This document shows positions 1 through 5,631 of a stretch of 13,244 nt of DNA, one piece after another. Numbering within the stretch: the first letter of the stretch is position 1; the number at the start of each line of letters is the position of its first letter. The DNA lies in contig DPQS01000013.1 of NCBI GenBank assembly GCA_003537755.1, positions 1 to 13,244 on the forward strand. The letters are read 5' to 3'. Below the pieces are notes generated by a model, which worked only from the letters and a program-made list of their open reading frames with translations, was not told where the DNA came from and ran no database searches. A program made the position numbers and the translations under genes. Origin of the DNA: Clostridiales bacterium. GTDB lineage: Bacteria > Bacillota > Clostridia > Christensenellales > CAG-314.

Positions 1-900
1 CTGGACTGCATGCGACACTTCAAAAACTTCGTTGCAAATGCGTCAACTTACGGCTCAAACGTTACTTTTAAGTTGAATACGAATATATCTTTGAGCGGTA
101 AGTGGAGTCCGATTGAAAAATTTAATGCAACTCTTGACGGTGGTAATAAAACAATTTCTAATTTGGCGATGAATATACCGCAAAGTGACTCTGTTGCCGA
201 ATATCATGGTTTTATTGCAAGAAATTACGGCACAATAAAAAATTTGAAATTTACAGGAATTAACATTATAGCAAACACTCATCATACGGACAAAGCGATT
301 AACGTCGGCGGTGTAGTAGGCTACAATTATGGCACGGTCAGAGAGGTTATCGCGCAGGGAAGCCTGAACTGCAACAGGTATATGGCATCGATGGGTGGTA
401 TAATAGGCACAAACGCAGGCACTGTTTATAGGTGTACGGCGCAAGACTATTACATATACGGTAACGGCGATATGGGAGGTATTGCAGGACGTATGACCTC
501 GGGTTCTGTAAAATATTGTCAGACAAAAAAATTGAACATGAATGTGTACACTGTTAATGGTAACCGAAGTGCAGGCGGTATTGTAGGCTATATGCCCGGC
601 GGACTGGTGGAATATTGCTGTAACAGAGATAATGGTGTGATATTTTTCGATGGTTTTTACAATGTTGGCGCGCTGTCCCCCAAAATGGGACTGATTGTGG
701 GTCATGCCGGAAGCAGTGCGACTGTAAGAAATGTATCCGTGCAAGGGGCAAAGTTGTCTTATGATAATTTACCTGAAAAATATTGGTTTACAAACTGTCG
801 CCAACACGTAGGTGCCTACGGTAACGGCGCGGTAGGATTTTGCGAAGGCGCGACGATAGGCAGCACAAGCTGGACGCCTACGGGATTGTACAACGGATAA
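1..900 (+). CDS. GLUG-repeat surface protein, C-terminal part (5' end outside window)
   Basis: The frame is open from base 1, so this is the last 299 codons of a longer gene; the ATG at 10 is probably internal. The first ~55 residues resemble the segment that precedes GLUG repeats (strand-rich, then TLDGGNKTISNL). At least five GLUG-like units follow, counted from the Met at base 10: GFIARNYGTIKNL (67-79), GGVVGYNYGTV (100-110), GGIIGTNAGTV (129-139), GGIAGRMTSGSV (156-167) and GGIVGYMPGGLV (189-200). Such repeats occur in secreted or cell-surface proteins of Firmicutes and Bacteroidetes, where they are thought to form beta-helix-like stalks; the ligand is unknown. No C-terminal sortase motif or membrane anchor is visible, so any anchoring domain would be upstream. 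The gene appears more AT-rich than the genes to its right, a weak hint of separate origin. A strong terminator follows directly. Confidence 0.85.
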   Translation: MDCMRHFKNFVANASTYGSNVTFKLNTNISLSGKWSPIEKFNATLDGGNKTISNLAMNIPQSDSVAEYHGFIARNYGTIKNLKFTGINIIANTHHTDKAINVGGVVGYNYGTVREVIAQGSLNCNRYMASMGGIIGTNAGTVYRCTAQDYYIYGNGDMGGIAGRMTSGSVKYCQTKKLNMNVYTVNGNRSAGGIVGYMPGGLVEYCCNRDNGVIFFDGFYNVGALSPKMGLIVGHAGSSATVRNVSVQGAKLSYDNLPEKYWFTNCRQHVGAYGNGAVGFCEGATIGSTSWTPTGLYNG

Positions 901-905
901 ATTTT

Positions 906-939
906 AACTCTCGGCAGCAAATGCAGCCGAGAGTTTTTT
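906..939 (+). terminator. Rho-independent terminator after the GLUG gene
   Basis: A 10-bp perfect stem pairs 906-915 with 926-935 (core CTCTCGGC / GCCGAGAG) around a 10-nt loop, and a run of six T (934-939) follows. It starts 6 nt past the stop codon. In the opposite direction only a weak T tract follows the stem, so it is mainly a plus-strand terminator, though it could also stop minus-strand transcripts from the TtcA gene. Confidence 0.9.
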
Positions 940-995
940 ACGTTATTATTGTTTTTGTTGCAAAGTTGCGTCGGCGTCGGACAAAAACGACAGCC

Positions 996-1718
996 TTATT
1001 TTTCTGCCTTGTCCCACAGGTTGTAGCGGTCGGGGTGCATTATGGCGTTGGCAAATTTTTTGCCAAGTCCGGGGTTGTCCTCGGACAGCGTGCGCAACAG
1101 TTGCTTCATGTACTCGCGTTGAGTGTGTTTGTTGGCCGGGCAGGGGTTGTGTACCACGGGCAGGTCGCGCGCGTAACCTATTATGTCGCGTTCCTCGATG
1201 TAAATCATGGGGCGTATCAGCGTAATGCCTGTGCGCGACATGTAACTTTTCGGCGAAAAGGTGTTGAGCCGTCCTTCGTAAAACAGGCTGAGCATAAATG
1301 TTTCCACAACGTCGTCCATGTGGTGCCCCAGCGCAAGTTTGTTGTAGCCCGCCGCAACTATTTCGCTGTTCAGCGCGCCGCGACGCATTTTTGCGCACAG
1401 GCTGCATGGGTTCTTTTCCTTGCGCAGGTCAAAGATAACCTCGGCAATGTCCGTCTTTACAATGCGGTACTGTATGCCAAGTTTGTCGCAGTAGTCGCGT
1501 ATGGGTGCGTAGGCGTCGTCGGTAAAGCCCATGTCGATGGTTACGCCCATCAGGTCAAATTTTCTGTCGCTGAAACGTTGAAATTCGTGCAGCAATGTCA
1601 GCAGAGTAATGCTGTCCTTGCCGCCGCTTACGCCTACGGCAACTTTGTCCCCGTTTTCGATAAGGTTGTAGTCGTTTACCGCACGTCTCATCGGCGAAAG
1701 TAATTCTTGAGTGGTCAT
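996..1718 (-). CDS. ttcA: TtcA-type tRNA 2-thiocytidine biosynthesis protein
   Basis: Cytoplasmic ATP pyrophosphatase (PP-loop) enzyme of 240 aa. The family activates a tRNA base with ATP and inserts sulphur; TtcA makes 2-thiocytidine at position 32 using a [4Fe-4S] cluster. Seen here: PP-loop SGGKDS at 31-36, the Cys pair NPCSLC (C105, C108), the family block GHHMDDVVET at 131-140 and a third Cys in NPCP (C193). This matches the three cluster cysteines of E. coli TtcA (C122, C125, C222). The protein is shorter than the E. coli enzyme (311 aa), as is usual for Firmicutes homologues, so its exact target base is less certain than the chemistry. The ATG at 1718 follows only a weak purine tract and lies 31 nt from a good minus-strand promoter. 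It is transcribed divergently from perR. Confidence 0.88.
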   Translation of the reverse strand: MTTQELLSPMRRAVNDYNLIENGDKVAVGVSGGKDSITLLTLLHEFQRFSDRKFDLMGVTIDMGFTDDAYAPIRDYCDKLGIQYRIVKTDIAEVIFDLRKEKNPCSLCAKMRRGALNSEIVAAGYNKLALGHHMDDVVETFMLSLFYEGRLNTFSPKSYMSRTGITLIRPMIYIEERDIIGYARDLPVVHNPCPANKHTQREYMKQLLRTLSEDNPGLGKKFANAIMHPDRYNLWDKAEK

Positions 1719-1748
1719 TTGTTTGTCCGTCCGTAAAAATATGTACTA

Positions 1749-1777
1749 ATTGTAGTGCAAGCGAGGCATTTTGGCAA
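1749..1777 (-). promoter_or_regulatory. Sigma-A-type promoter for ttcA
   Basis: On the minus strand a -35 TTGCCA (1777-1772) and a -10 TACAAT (1754-1749) are separated by exactly 17 nt. The -10 ends 30 nt upstream of the ttcA start codon. No other candidate in this gap fits as well. Confidence 0.7.
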
Positions 1778-1845
1778 TTATTTGAGCCTTTTTGAACACA
1801 CTTTGTGTGAAGAAAAAAATAAATAGTAAAAATTCCTAAAAACGC

Positions 1846-1874
1846 TTGACAAAATAAATAGGAACTGTTATCAT
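1846..1874 (+). promoter_or_regulatory. Sigma-A-type promoter for perR
   Basis: Perfect -35 TTGACA (1846-1851) and -10 TATCAT (1869-1874) with a 17-nt spacer, 29 nt before the perR ATG. An inverted repeat TTCCTA (1833-1838) / TAGGAA (1859-1864) brackets the -35 and could be an operator. It does not match the PerR box consensus (TTATAAT-N-ATTATAA), so autoregulation is possible but not shown. Confidence 0.8.
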
Positions 1875-1903
1875 TTAGGTACAAAAGGAGAAACGAGTAG
1901 CCA

Positions 1904-2275
1904 ATGAGATACTCCAAGCAAAGAGAGGCGGTGTACGATGTGCTTGCCGCAACTACCACTCACCCGGACGTGGCGTGGATTTACGACGGTGTGCGCAAGA
2001 TGATACCTAACATAAGCCTCGGCACCGTGTACCGCAACCTCGGGGAATTGTGCGACAGCGGACGTGCAATGCGGATTTCCGTAGAGGGTCACAGCGAACG
2101 TTTTGACGCAAGGGCGTATGCGCACCCGCACTTTGCATGTACGTGTTGCGGCGCGGTAAGCGACGTTAATCCGAGCAAAGTGCAACTGACAGTAGATTTG
2201 CCCGACGTCAGGCGTGCGGACATTATGCTGTACGGCATTTGTGAAAAGTGTAAAAACAACACAACAAAGTCTTGA
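1904..2275 (+). CDS. perR: PerR-like peroxide-sensing Fur-family repressor
   Basis: A 123-aa Fur-family DNA-binding regulator. Residues 1-60 form the winged helix (recognition part SLGTVYRNL at 38-46). Residues 65-116 carry the metal sites. Both zinc-site Cys pairs are present (C79/C82 and C113/C116), as are the regulatory-metal residues equivalent to B. subtilis PerR H37, D85, H91, H93 and D104: here H20, D68, H74, H76 and D87. The Asp at the last position is what distinguishes peroxide-sensing PerR from iron-sensing Fur, so PerR is favoured. In the family, iron-catalysed oxidation of the metal-site histidines releases DNA. The N-terminus is about 15-20 residues shorter than in B. subtilis. 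A stop codon just upstream (1898-1900) fixes the ATG at 1904; the GGAG at 1887-1890 is rather far away (13 nt). Rubredoxin and rubrerythrin genes follow and are its likely targets. Confidence 0.9.
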   Translation: MRYSKQREAVYDVLAATTTHPDVAWIYDGVRKMIPNISLGTVYRNLGELCDSGRAMRISVEGHSERFDARAYAHPHFACTCCGAVSDVNPSKVQLTVDLPDVRRADIMLYGICEKCKNNTTKS

Positions 2276-2350
2276 ATATCGTGCGTTTTCATTGTCGCGT
2301 AAGCGAGAATGTAAAGGTGCAAACAATAATCGAAAAAGGAGAAATTGACA

Positions 2351-2464
2351 ATGAAAAAATGGATTTGCAAAGTGTGCGGTTACGTATACGAAGGTGACGA
2401 ACCCCCGGAACAATGCCCTTTGTGCGGCGTAGGCCCCGAAGAATTCGAAGAGATCGACGAGTAA
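2351..2464 (+). CDS. Short rubredoxin (37 aa)
   Basis: A tiny one-domain electron carrier. It translates as a 37-residue protein with two Cys knuckles, CKVCG (C6, C9) and CPLCG (C23, C26), which bind one iron, and an acidic tail. Classical rubredoxins have about 52 residues; this length matches the rubredoxin domain of rubrerythrins, and its first 22 residues are very similar to the N-terminus of the next gene, suggesting duplication. AAAGGAG at 2335-2341 sits 9 nt before the ATG. The gene lies 75 nt after perR and 114 nt before rubrerythrin. In anaerobes rubredoxin passes electrons to rubrerythrin-type peroxidases, so the inferred partner is the downstream protein. Confidence 0.93.
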   Translation: MKKWICKVCGYVYEGDEPPEQCPLCGVGPEEFEEIDE

Positions 2465-2492
2465 CAATGTAAACTATGTTTGTTAGCGAATT

Positions 2493-2522
2493 TTGTATAC
2501 GTACTAATTTTTTACGTACAAT
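2493..2522 (+). promoter_or_regulatory. Possible promoter/operator before rubrerythrin
   Basis: A -35-like TTGTAT (2493-2498) and a -10-like TACAAT (2517-2522) are 18 nt apart. Two copies of TACGTAC (2498-2504 and 2513-2519), whose TACGTA core is self-complementary, lie within this span at 15-nt spacing, as an operator might. This would allow rubrerythrin expression separate from perR-rubredoxin. The -35 is imperfect and no known regulator consensus is matched. Confidence 0.4.
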
Positions 2523-2578
2523 TTGCCACAAACTAAGCAAAATAAACTACTAAAAACTACAAAAGGAGAACTACTACT

Positions 2579-3121
2579 ATGAAATGGATTTGCTCAGTAT
2601 GCGGATACGTACACGAAGGTGACGAAGCCCCCGAATTTTGCCCTCAATGCAAGGCGCCCAAGGAAAAGTTTATCGCTCAGGCAGGCGAAAAGACATGGGC
2701 TGCGGAACACGTTGTAGGCGTTGCTAAGGGCGTACCGCAAGACATCATTGACGATCTTCGCGCCAACTTCAACGGCGAATGCAGTGAAGTGGGTATGTAT
2801 CTGGCTATGAGCCGCGTTGCTTTCCGCGAAGGCTACCCCGAAATCGGTCTTTACTGGGAAAAGGCTGCTCTGGAAGAAGCAGAACACGCCGCCAAGTTTG
2901 CTGAACTTCTCGGTGAAGTTGTGACGGACAGCACGAAAAAGAACCTTGAAATGCGTATCGAGGCGGAAAACGGCGCAACCGCAGGCAAAACCGACCTTGC
3001 AAAGCGTGCAAAGGCACTCAATCTTGACGCCATTCACGACACCGTACATGAAATGGCTCGCGACGAAGCCCGCCACGGCAAGGCATTCGAAGGTCTGTAC
3101 AACCGTTACTTCAAGAAGTAA
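2579..3121 (+). CDS. rbr: Reverse rubrerythrin (rubredoxin domain first)
   Basis: A 180-aa non-haem di-iron peroxidase that reduces hydrogen peroxide (and, in clostridial reverse rubrerythrins, contributes to oxygen reduction) in the cytoplasm. Residues 1-34 are a rubredoxin domain with C5, C8, C21 and C24. Residues ~55-178 are a ferritin-like four-helix domain with ligands E67, E100/H103 (EAEH), E130 and E163/H166 (EARH). This is the reverse of classical rubrerythrin, where rubredoxin is C-terminal, and matches the short reverse rubrerythrins known from Clostridium. GGAG at 2565-2568 is 10 nt before the ATG. Its base composition is even and its codons look highly expressed (frequent GAA, AAG, GGC). 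It sits downstream of perR and rubredoxin, consistent with PerR control and rubredoxin as electron donor. Confidence 0.94.
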   Translation: MKWICSVCGYVHEGDEAPEFCPQCKAPKEKFIAQAGEKTWAAEHVVGVAKGVPQDIIDDLRANFNGECSEVGMYLAMSRVAFREGYPEIGLYWEKAALEEAEHAAKFAELLGEVVTDSTKKNLEMRIEAENGATAGKTDLAKRAKALNLDAIHDTVHEMARDEARHGKAFEGLYNRYFKK

Positions 3122-3125
3122 TTTT

Positions 3126-3166
3126 TGCAGCCCGCTACGCCGCGGCGTAGTGTAGTTAATGCTGCA
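3126..3166. repeat. Nested palindrome after rubrerythrin
   Basis: A perfect 16-bp palindrome CTACGCCGCGGCGTAG (3135-3150) is enclosed by a second inverted pair, TGCAGC (3126-3131) / GCTGCA (3161-3166). No T run follows, so it is not a classical terminator. It could be an mRNA 3'-end stabiliser or a protein-binding site. Confidence 0.55.
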
Positions 3167-3188
3167 GTGAATAAATAACCTACAAAAC

Positions 3189-3228
3189 AAAAAAAAGGAA
3201 ACTTTCTCACGGAAGTTTCCTTTTTTTT
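3189..3228. terminator. Bidirectional terminator between convergent genes
   Basis: A perfect 16-bp inverted repeat (3189-3204 with 3213-3228, core GGAAACTT / AAGTTTCC) surrounds an 8-nt loop. It is flanked by eight A on the left and eight T on the right, so a U tract follows the hairpin whichever strand is transcribed. It lies between rubrerythrin (plus) and the HdeD-like gene (minus) and should end both transcripts. Confidence 0.95.
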
Positions 3229-3256
3229 GTAAAGATTTGCTGACAAAACGTCAATC

Positions 3257-3850
3257 TCAGTAAATGTTGTAGTCGTCTTCGTCTACGGTGTGGGCGTCGT
3301 GCAAAATTTTCTTTGCCTGACGAACTTTGCCGCTCATGGTAAGTGTGATTACAAGACGTCTTACTCCTTCAACAATAAGGGACGCGCCTGCGAAAATCAT
3401 TACCCATTCAAAACTTGCAAACATAACCACAATGCCGAGCACTGCCGTAACAAGCGAGCAGGCGAACATAATTATCCAACCGCTTACGCGAGCCGAAGCG
3501 CACACGAGGCTGTCGGAAAGAGCGAGAAGGCTGTCAACGAAAATGTACAGACCGAACAGCACCGTCAGAAAGTCCTGCACAAGGTCGGGACGCATAAGGC
3601 ACAGCACGCCGACAAGCAACATCGCAATAGACGTTACAAGCAGGTTGCCTGCGATAAAACCGCCCAGCATGCAGAACTGCACAAACAACACAACACCGGA
3701 CACGATAAGGCAAACGCCGAGTACCGTTGTCAGAACGCTTGCCGATTCCGTCGGCAGAAGAATGCAAACCAAACCGAGAGCAATGGTGATTACGGCAATT
3801 ACGATGCTGTCCCACTTCATGCGATTCAACGAATTTTTAAGTTCACTCAT
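3257..3850 (-). CDS. HdeD/DUF308-family six-helix membrane protein
   Basis: A 197-aa integral membrane protein with six predicted helices, at about residues 15-35, 39-62, 67-88, 93-115, 121-142 and 146-170, joined by short loops, and a charged cytoplasmic C-tail rich in Lys then Asp. Even spacing and internal similarity between helix pairs fit the HdeD/DUF308 family. E. coli HdeD is linked to acid resistance at high cell density, but the biochemical role of Firmicutes members is unknown, so no function is assigned. The start is set by a strong GGAGGT (3863-3858) 7 nt before the ATG at 3850; a longer open frame reaching 4009 has no ribosome site. It has its own promoter at 3908-3936 and ends at the shared terminator. 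Confidence 0.85.
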   Translation of the reverse strand: MSELKNSLNRMKWDSIVIAVITIALGLVCILLPTESASVLTTVLGVCLIVSGVVLFVQFCMLGGFIAGNLLVTSIAMLLVGVLCLMRPDLVQDFLTVLFGLYIFVDSLLALSDSLVCASARVSGWIIMFACSLVTAVLGIVVMFASFEWVMIFAGASLIVEGVRRLVITLTMSGKVRQAKKILHDAHTVDEDDYNIY

Positions 3851-3907
3851 AATTTTTACCTCCGTTTGCGACCGCACAAAACGTGGCTGTCGCTTTTTCT
3901 TGCCCAT

Positions 3908-3936
3908 ATTATACCAAATTACGCGACAAATGTTTA
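3908..3936 (-). promoter_or_regulatory. Promoter for the HdeD-like gene
   Basis: On the minus strand a consensus -10 TATAAT (3913-3908) is preceded by TGG, giving an extended -10 (TGNTATAAT). A weak -35 TAAACA (3936-3931) lies 17 nt upstream. It is about 58 nt before the chosen start codon. Confidence 0.7.
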
Positions 3937-4040
3937 GCAATTGCGTAAAGTTTTTGTAAACAAAAAGTGTGCGCAGTGTGCACATTTGCGCATGTGTGCA
4001 GGCGGTCACTTAATAAGTTTGGCGTTGTGCTTCGCTGTTC

Positions 4041-4069
4041 TTGCAAAATGTCGGATTTTGTTGTATAAT
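4041..4069 (+). promoter_or_regulatory. Promoter for the patatin-like gene
   Basis: TTGCAA (4041-4046) and a consensus TATAAT (4064-4069) are 17 nt apart. Transcription should begin near 4076, leaving a leader of about 220 nt if translation starts at 4296. Confidence 0.7.
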
Positions 4070-4295
4070 TTGAACGTCGCATCACGCGCGTTGCGCAGTA
4101 AGCAACAAACCGTCGCAGTGCATCAAAAAACAGAAGGTTGCGTCAAATCGCTTGCCGACATTGCACGAGCAAATTTTGTCAGCCGATACAGCGCGACAGT
4201 CGTACTGCTTGTCTGCACTTACGGCAATGAGATTTTGCATGGTGAAAATTCAGCTTGGTGCGCGCAATAAAAACTATCTACCAACGGTTTACATT

Positions 4296-5105
4296 ATGAG
4301 AAGATTACGTTCTGCCGAAGTTGACGGCTACAGAAAACTTAAATTTAAGGTGGGGCTGGCGTTGTCCGGCGGCGGTACAAAGGGGCTTGCCGACATCGGC
4401 GTATTCCGCGCGTTCGAGGAAGAACACATCAGGTTCGACTGCGTTGCAGGCACTTCGGCAGGAAGTATTTTCGGATCGCTTTATGCGGCGGGCGTAAGTT
4501 GGCAAACTATGCTGGAAGAGGCGAAAAAGGTCAGAAAGCGCGATATAATCAACAGTATATTTGTGCTCGGGTCGGATTCGCTCAACGTCGGGCGCGTGGT
4601 ACGCAACGTTATCGGCGACATAGATATCGAGGACCTGAAACTGCCTTTTGCCGCCGTGGCCGTGGACATAGTAAACGGCATTGAAGTTGTGCTGGACAGT
4701 GGCAGCGTTGCTACGGCGGTCTCGGCAAGCAGCACCGTACCTGCCATTTTCAAACCCGTGCGTTACGGCGATTACACGTTGGTCGACGGCGGACTTCTCA
4801 ACAACATGCCTGCCGACGTGTGCAGGCTGATGGGTGCGGAAGTGGTAATAGGCGTGGACCTCAATCACGAGCGCGGTAAAGGCAACGAATCGACCAAATT
4901 GCTTGCTACGTTGCAGTCTACGTGGAACATTATCACCGTTGGCACGATGTACAAGGGCTACCACAACAGCGACGTGGTAATCAAGCCGGAACTCGGCGCA
5001 TACAAAAATACGGAACTTGACCACCTTGACGAAATGGTGGAAGAGGGCTACCGGGCGGCAATGCGTGCAATGCCCGAAATCAAGGAAACGTTGCTGTTGA
5101 AGTGA
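4296..5105 (+). CDS. Patatin-like phospholipase (RssA/YchK type)
   Basis: A 269-aa serine-aspartate lipid acyl hydrolase of the patatin family, without signal peptide. Visible motifs are the oxyanion-hole glycines GGGTKG (residues 25-30), the nucleophile elbow GTSAG (51-55, Ser53) and the catalytic Asp in VDGG followed by LLNNMPAD. This is a complete Ser-Asp dyad in the usual order. Bacterial stand-alone patatins hydrolyse phospholipids or acylglycerols; the true substrate here is unknown. The start is uncertain: the ATG at 4296 lies 16 residues before the conserved KVGLALSGGG block, as in many homologues, but has no clear Shine-Dalgarno. ATGs at 4227 and 4239 and a TTG at 4152 are in frame and equally poorly supplied. 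It is followed by the large non-coding region at 5106-5631 and appears monocistronic. Confidence 0.88.
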   Translation: MRRLRSAEVDGYRKLKFKVGLALSGGGTKGLADIGVFRAFEEEHIRFDCVAGTSAGSIFGSLYAAGVSWQTMLEEAKKVRKRDIINSIFVLGSDSLNVGRVVRNVIGDIDIEDLKLPFAAVAVDIVNGIEVVLDSGSVATAVSASSTVPAIFKPVRYGDYTLVDGGLLNNMPADVCRLMGAEVVIGVDLNHERGKGNESTKLLATLQSTWNIITVGTMYKGYHNSDVVIKPELGAYKNTELDHLDEMVEEGYRAAMRAMPEIKETLLLK

Positions 5106-5150
5106 CGGCGTTTGCGCGAGTGAATAAGCGCGGCGGAAATAAATTTGTGA

Positions 5151-5182
5151 AGTGGGCGCCGAGCACGGGGCGTGCACCCACT
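5151..5182 (+). repeat. Two-part hairpin after the patatin gene
   Basis: AGTGGG (5151-5156) pairs with CCCACT (5177-5182). Inside, GCACG (5163-5167) pairs with CGTGC (5171-5175) around GGG, leaving a 6-nt bulge on one side. It lies 46 nt after the patatin stop. No T run follows on the plus strand, so a terminator role is doubtful. The word GGGCGCCGA occurs at its left edge and again at 5190-5198. Confidence 0.5.
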
Positions 5183-5218
5183 ATTAAAAGGGCGCCGAAG
5201 TGAGTTAGTGTGTCTATG

Positions 5219-5351
5219 CGTGTGGCAAGGAATTAAGTCGCTGCGAACGCGTGCTCGCTCGCTTCACTTCGGGCATTATGACTTATGGTGGGTAGCCTAC
5301 CCAGCCGCACCCTCGTTCAGATGTCGCTGCGACTTAACACCTTGCCGCACG
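5219..5351. repeat. 133-nt imperfect dyad, possible structured RNA or MITE-like element
   Basis: The ends pair over 12 bp: CGTGTGGCAAGG (5219-5230) with CCTTGCCGCACG (5340-5351), one G-T pair. A 2x2 mismatch follows, then 9 perfect pairs, TTAAGTCGC (5233-5241) with GCGACTTAA (5329-5337), a T-T mismatch, GCGA (5243-5246) with TCGC (5324-5327), and ACG with CGT past a 7-nt bulge. The interior has its own hairpin, TGGGTA (5289-5294) with TACCCA (5298-5303). Wobble and symmetrical mismatches suit either a folded RNA or a short inverted-repeat element. No transposase or clear target-site duplication is seen. Confidence 0.65.
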
Positions 5352-5521
5352 TAACAACGCTGGCTAACCGTTTGTAACATACTTGCATACTTTATGTTTA
5401 CTAACTTCGGTGGACGTTGAAACAGACTGTATAATGCTCATTTCAAATTGTGTCATTGCGAGTCGCCGATTGAAAAACAAACAATCAAATGAGGTCGTTT
5501 TCTAATCGTGCACGCTCGGGT

Positions 5522-5550
5522 GCCAATCCCCCGAAAGGGTGCTGCTTGGT
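5522..5550 (+). repeat. GAAA-tetraloop hairpin upstream of the MBL gene
   Basis: CCC-GAAA-GGG (5530-5539) forms a GNRA-type tetraloop hairpin. An outer helix, GCCAA (5522-5526) with TTGGT (5546-5550), encloses it across an internal loop. It lies 82 nt before the first codon of the aro operon, so it may be part of the operon leader. It matches no riboswitch I know. Confidence 0.4.
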
Positions 5551-5631
5551 TGCAATTGTATTATCGCTCATTTTTAATTTCAGGTGGCAAATTAACCCAA
5601 TGCCGTCAATATAGTTTTATCGGAGGTTTTT

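Larger units (their letters stand above)
3851..4295. other. Divergent intergenic region with two promoters
   Basis: This 445-bp gap between the HdeD-like gene and the patatin gene contains one promoter pointing each way (3908-3936 minus, 4041-4069 plus). Open frames across it have no ribosome site and no recognisable domain. The part from 4076 to 4295 would be a leader of about 220 nt for the patatin gene; I see no known riboswitch there. Confidence 0.6.
5106..5631. other. Structured intergenic region before the aro operon
   Basis: These 526 bp contain no supported gene; short open frames here lack ribosome sites and domains. They hold a hairpin at 5151-5182, a long imperfect dyad at 5219-5351 and a GAAA-loop hairpin at 5522-5550. 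A consensus -10 TATAAT lies at 5430-5435, but the best -35 (TTCGGT, 18 nt upstream) is poor. The operon promoter may be there, or further down, where I see none that is convincing. The words GTCATTGCGAG (5453-5463) resemble dispersed palindromic repeats known from many bacteria, but the rest does not follow clearly. Confidence 0.6.

Noticed and set aside
840..1703. Long plus-strand open frame opposite the TtcA gene
   Set aside because: Antisense of a gene with full family motifs; its translation has no recognisable domain and no ribosome site.
3941..4270. Plus-strand frame of 109 codons before the patatin gene
   Set aside because: It begins upstream of the promoter at 4041, has no ribosome site and no domain.
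4305..5177. Long minus-strand open frame opposite the patatin gene
   Set aside because: It is a shadow of the patatin frame, His/Arg-rich with no motif.
5151..5182. Terminator for the patatin gene
   Set aside because: The hairpin is present but no T run follows it on the plus strand.
5172..5354. A 60-codon plus-strand open frame through the dyad element
   Set aside because: No ribosome site, Arg/Cys-rich translation without a domain, and it is explained by the GC-rich inverted repeat it overlaps.
5106..5631. tRNA, T-box, known riboswitch or CRISPR repeats in the gap
   Set aside because: No cloverleaf, no T-box bulge sequence, no regularly spaced direct repeats were found by eye.
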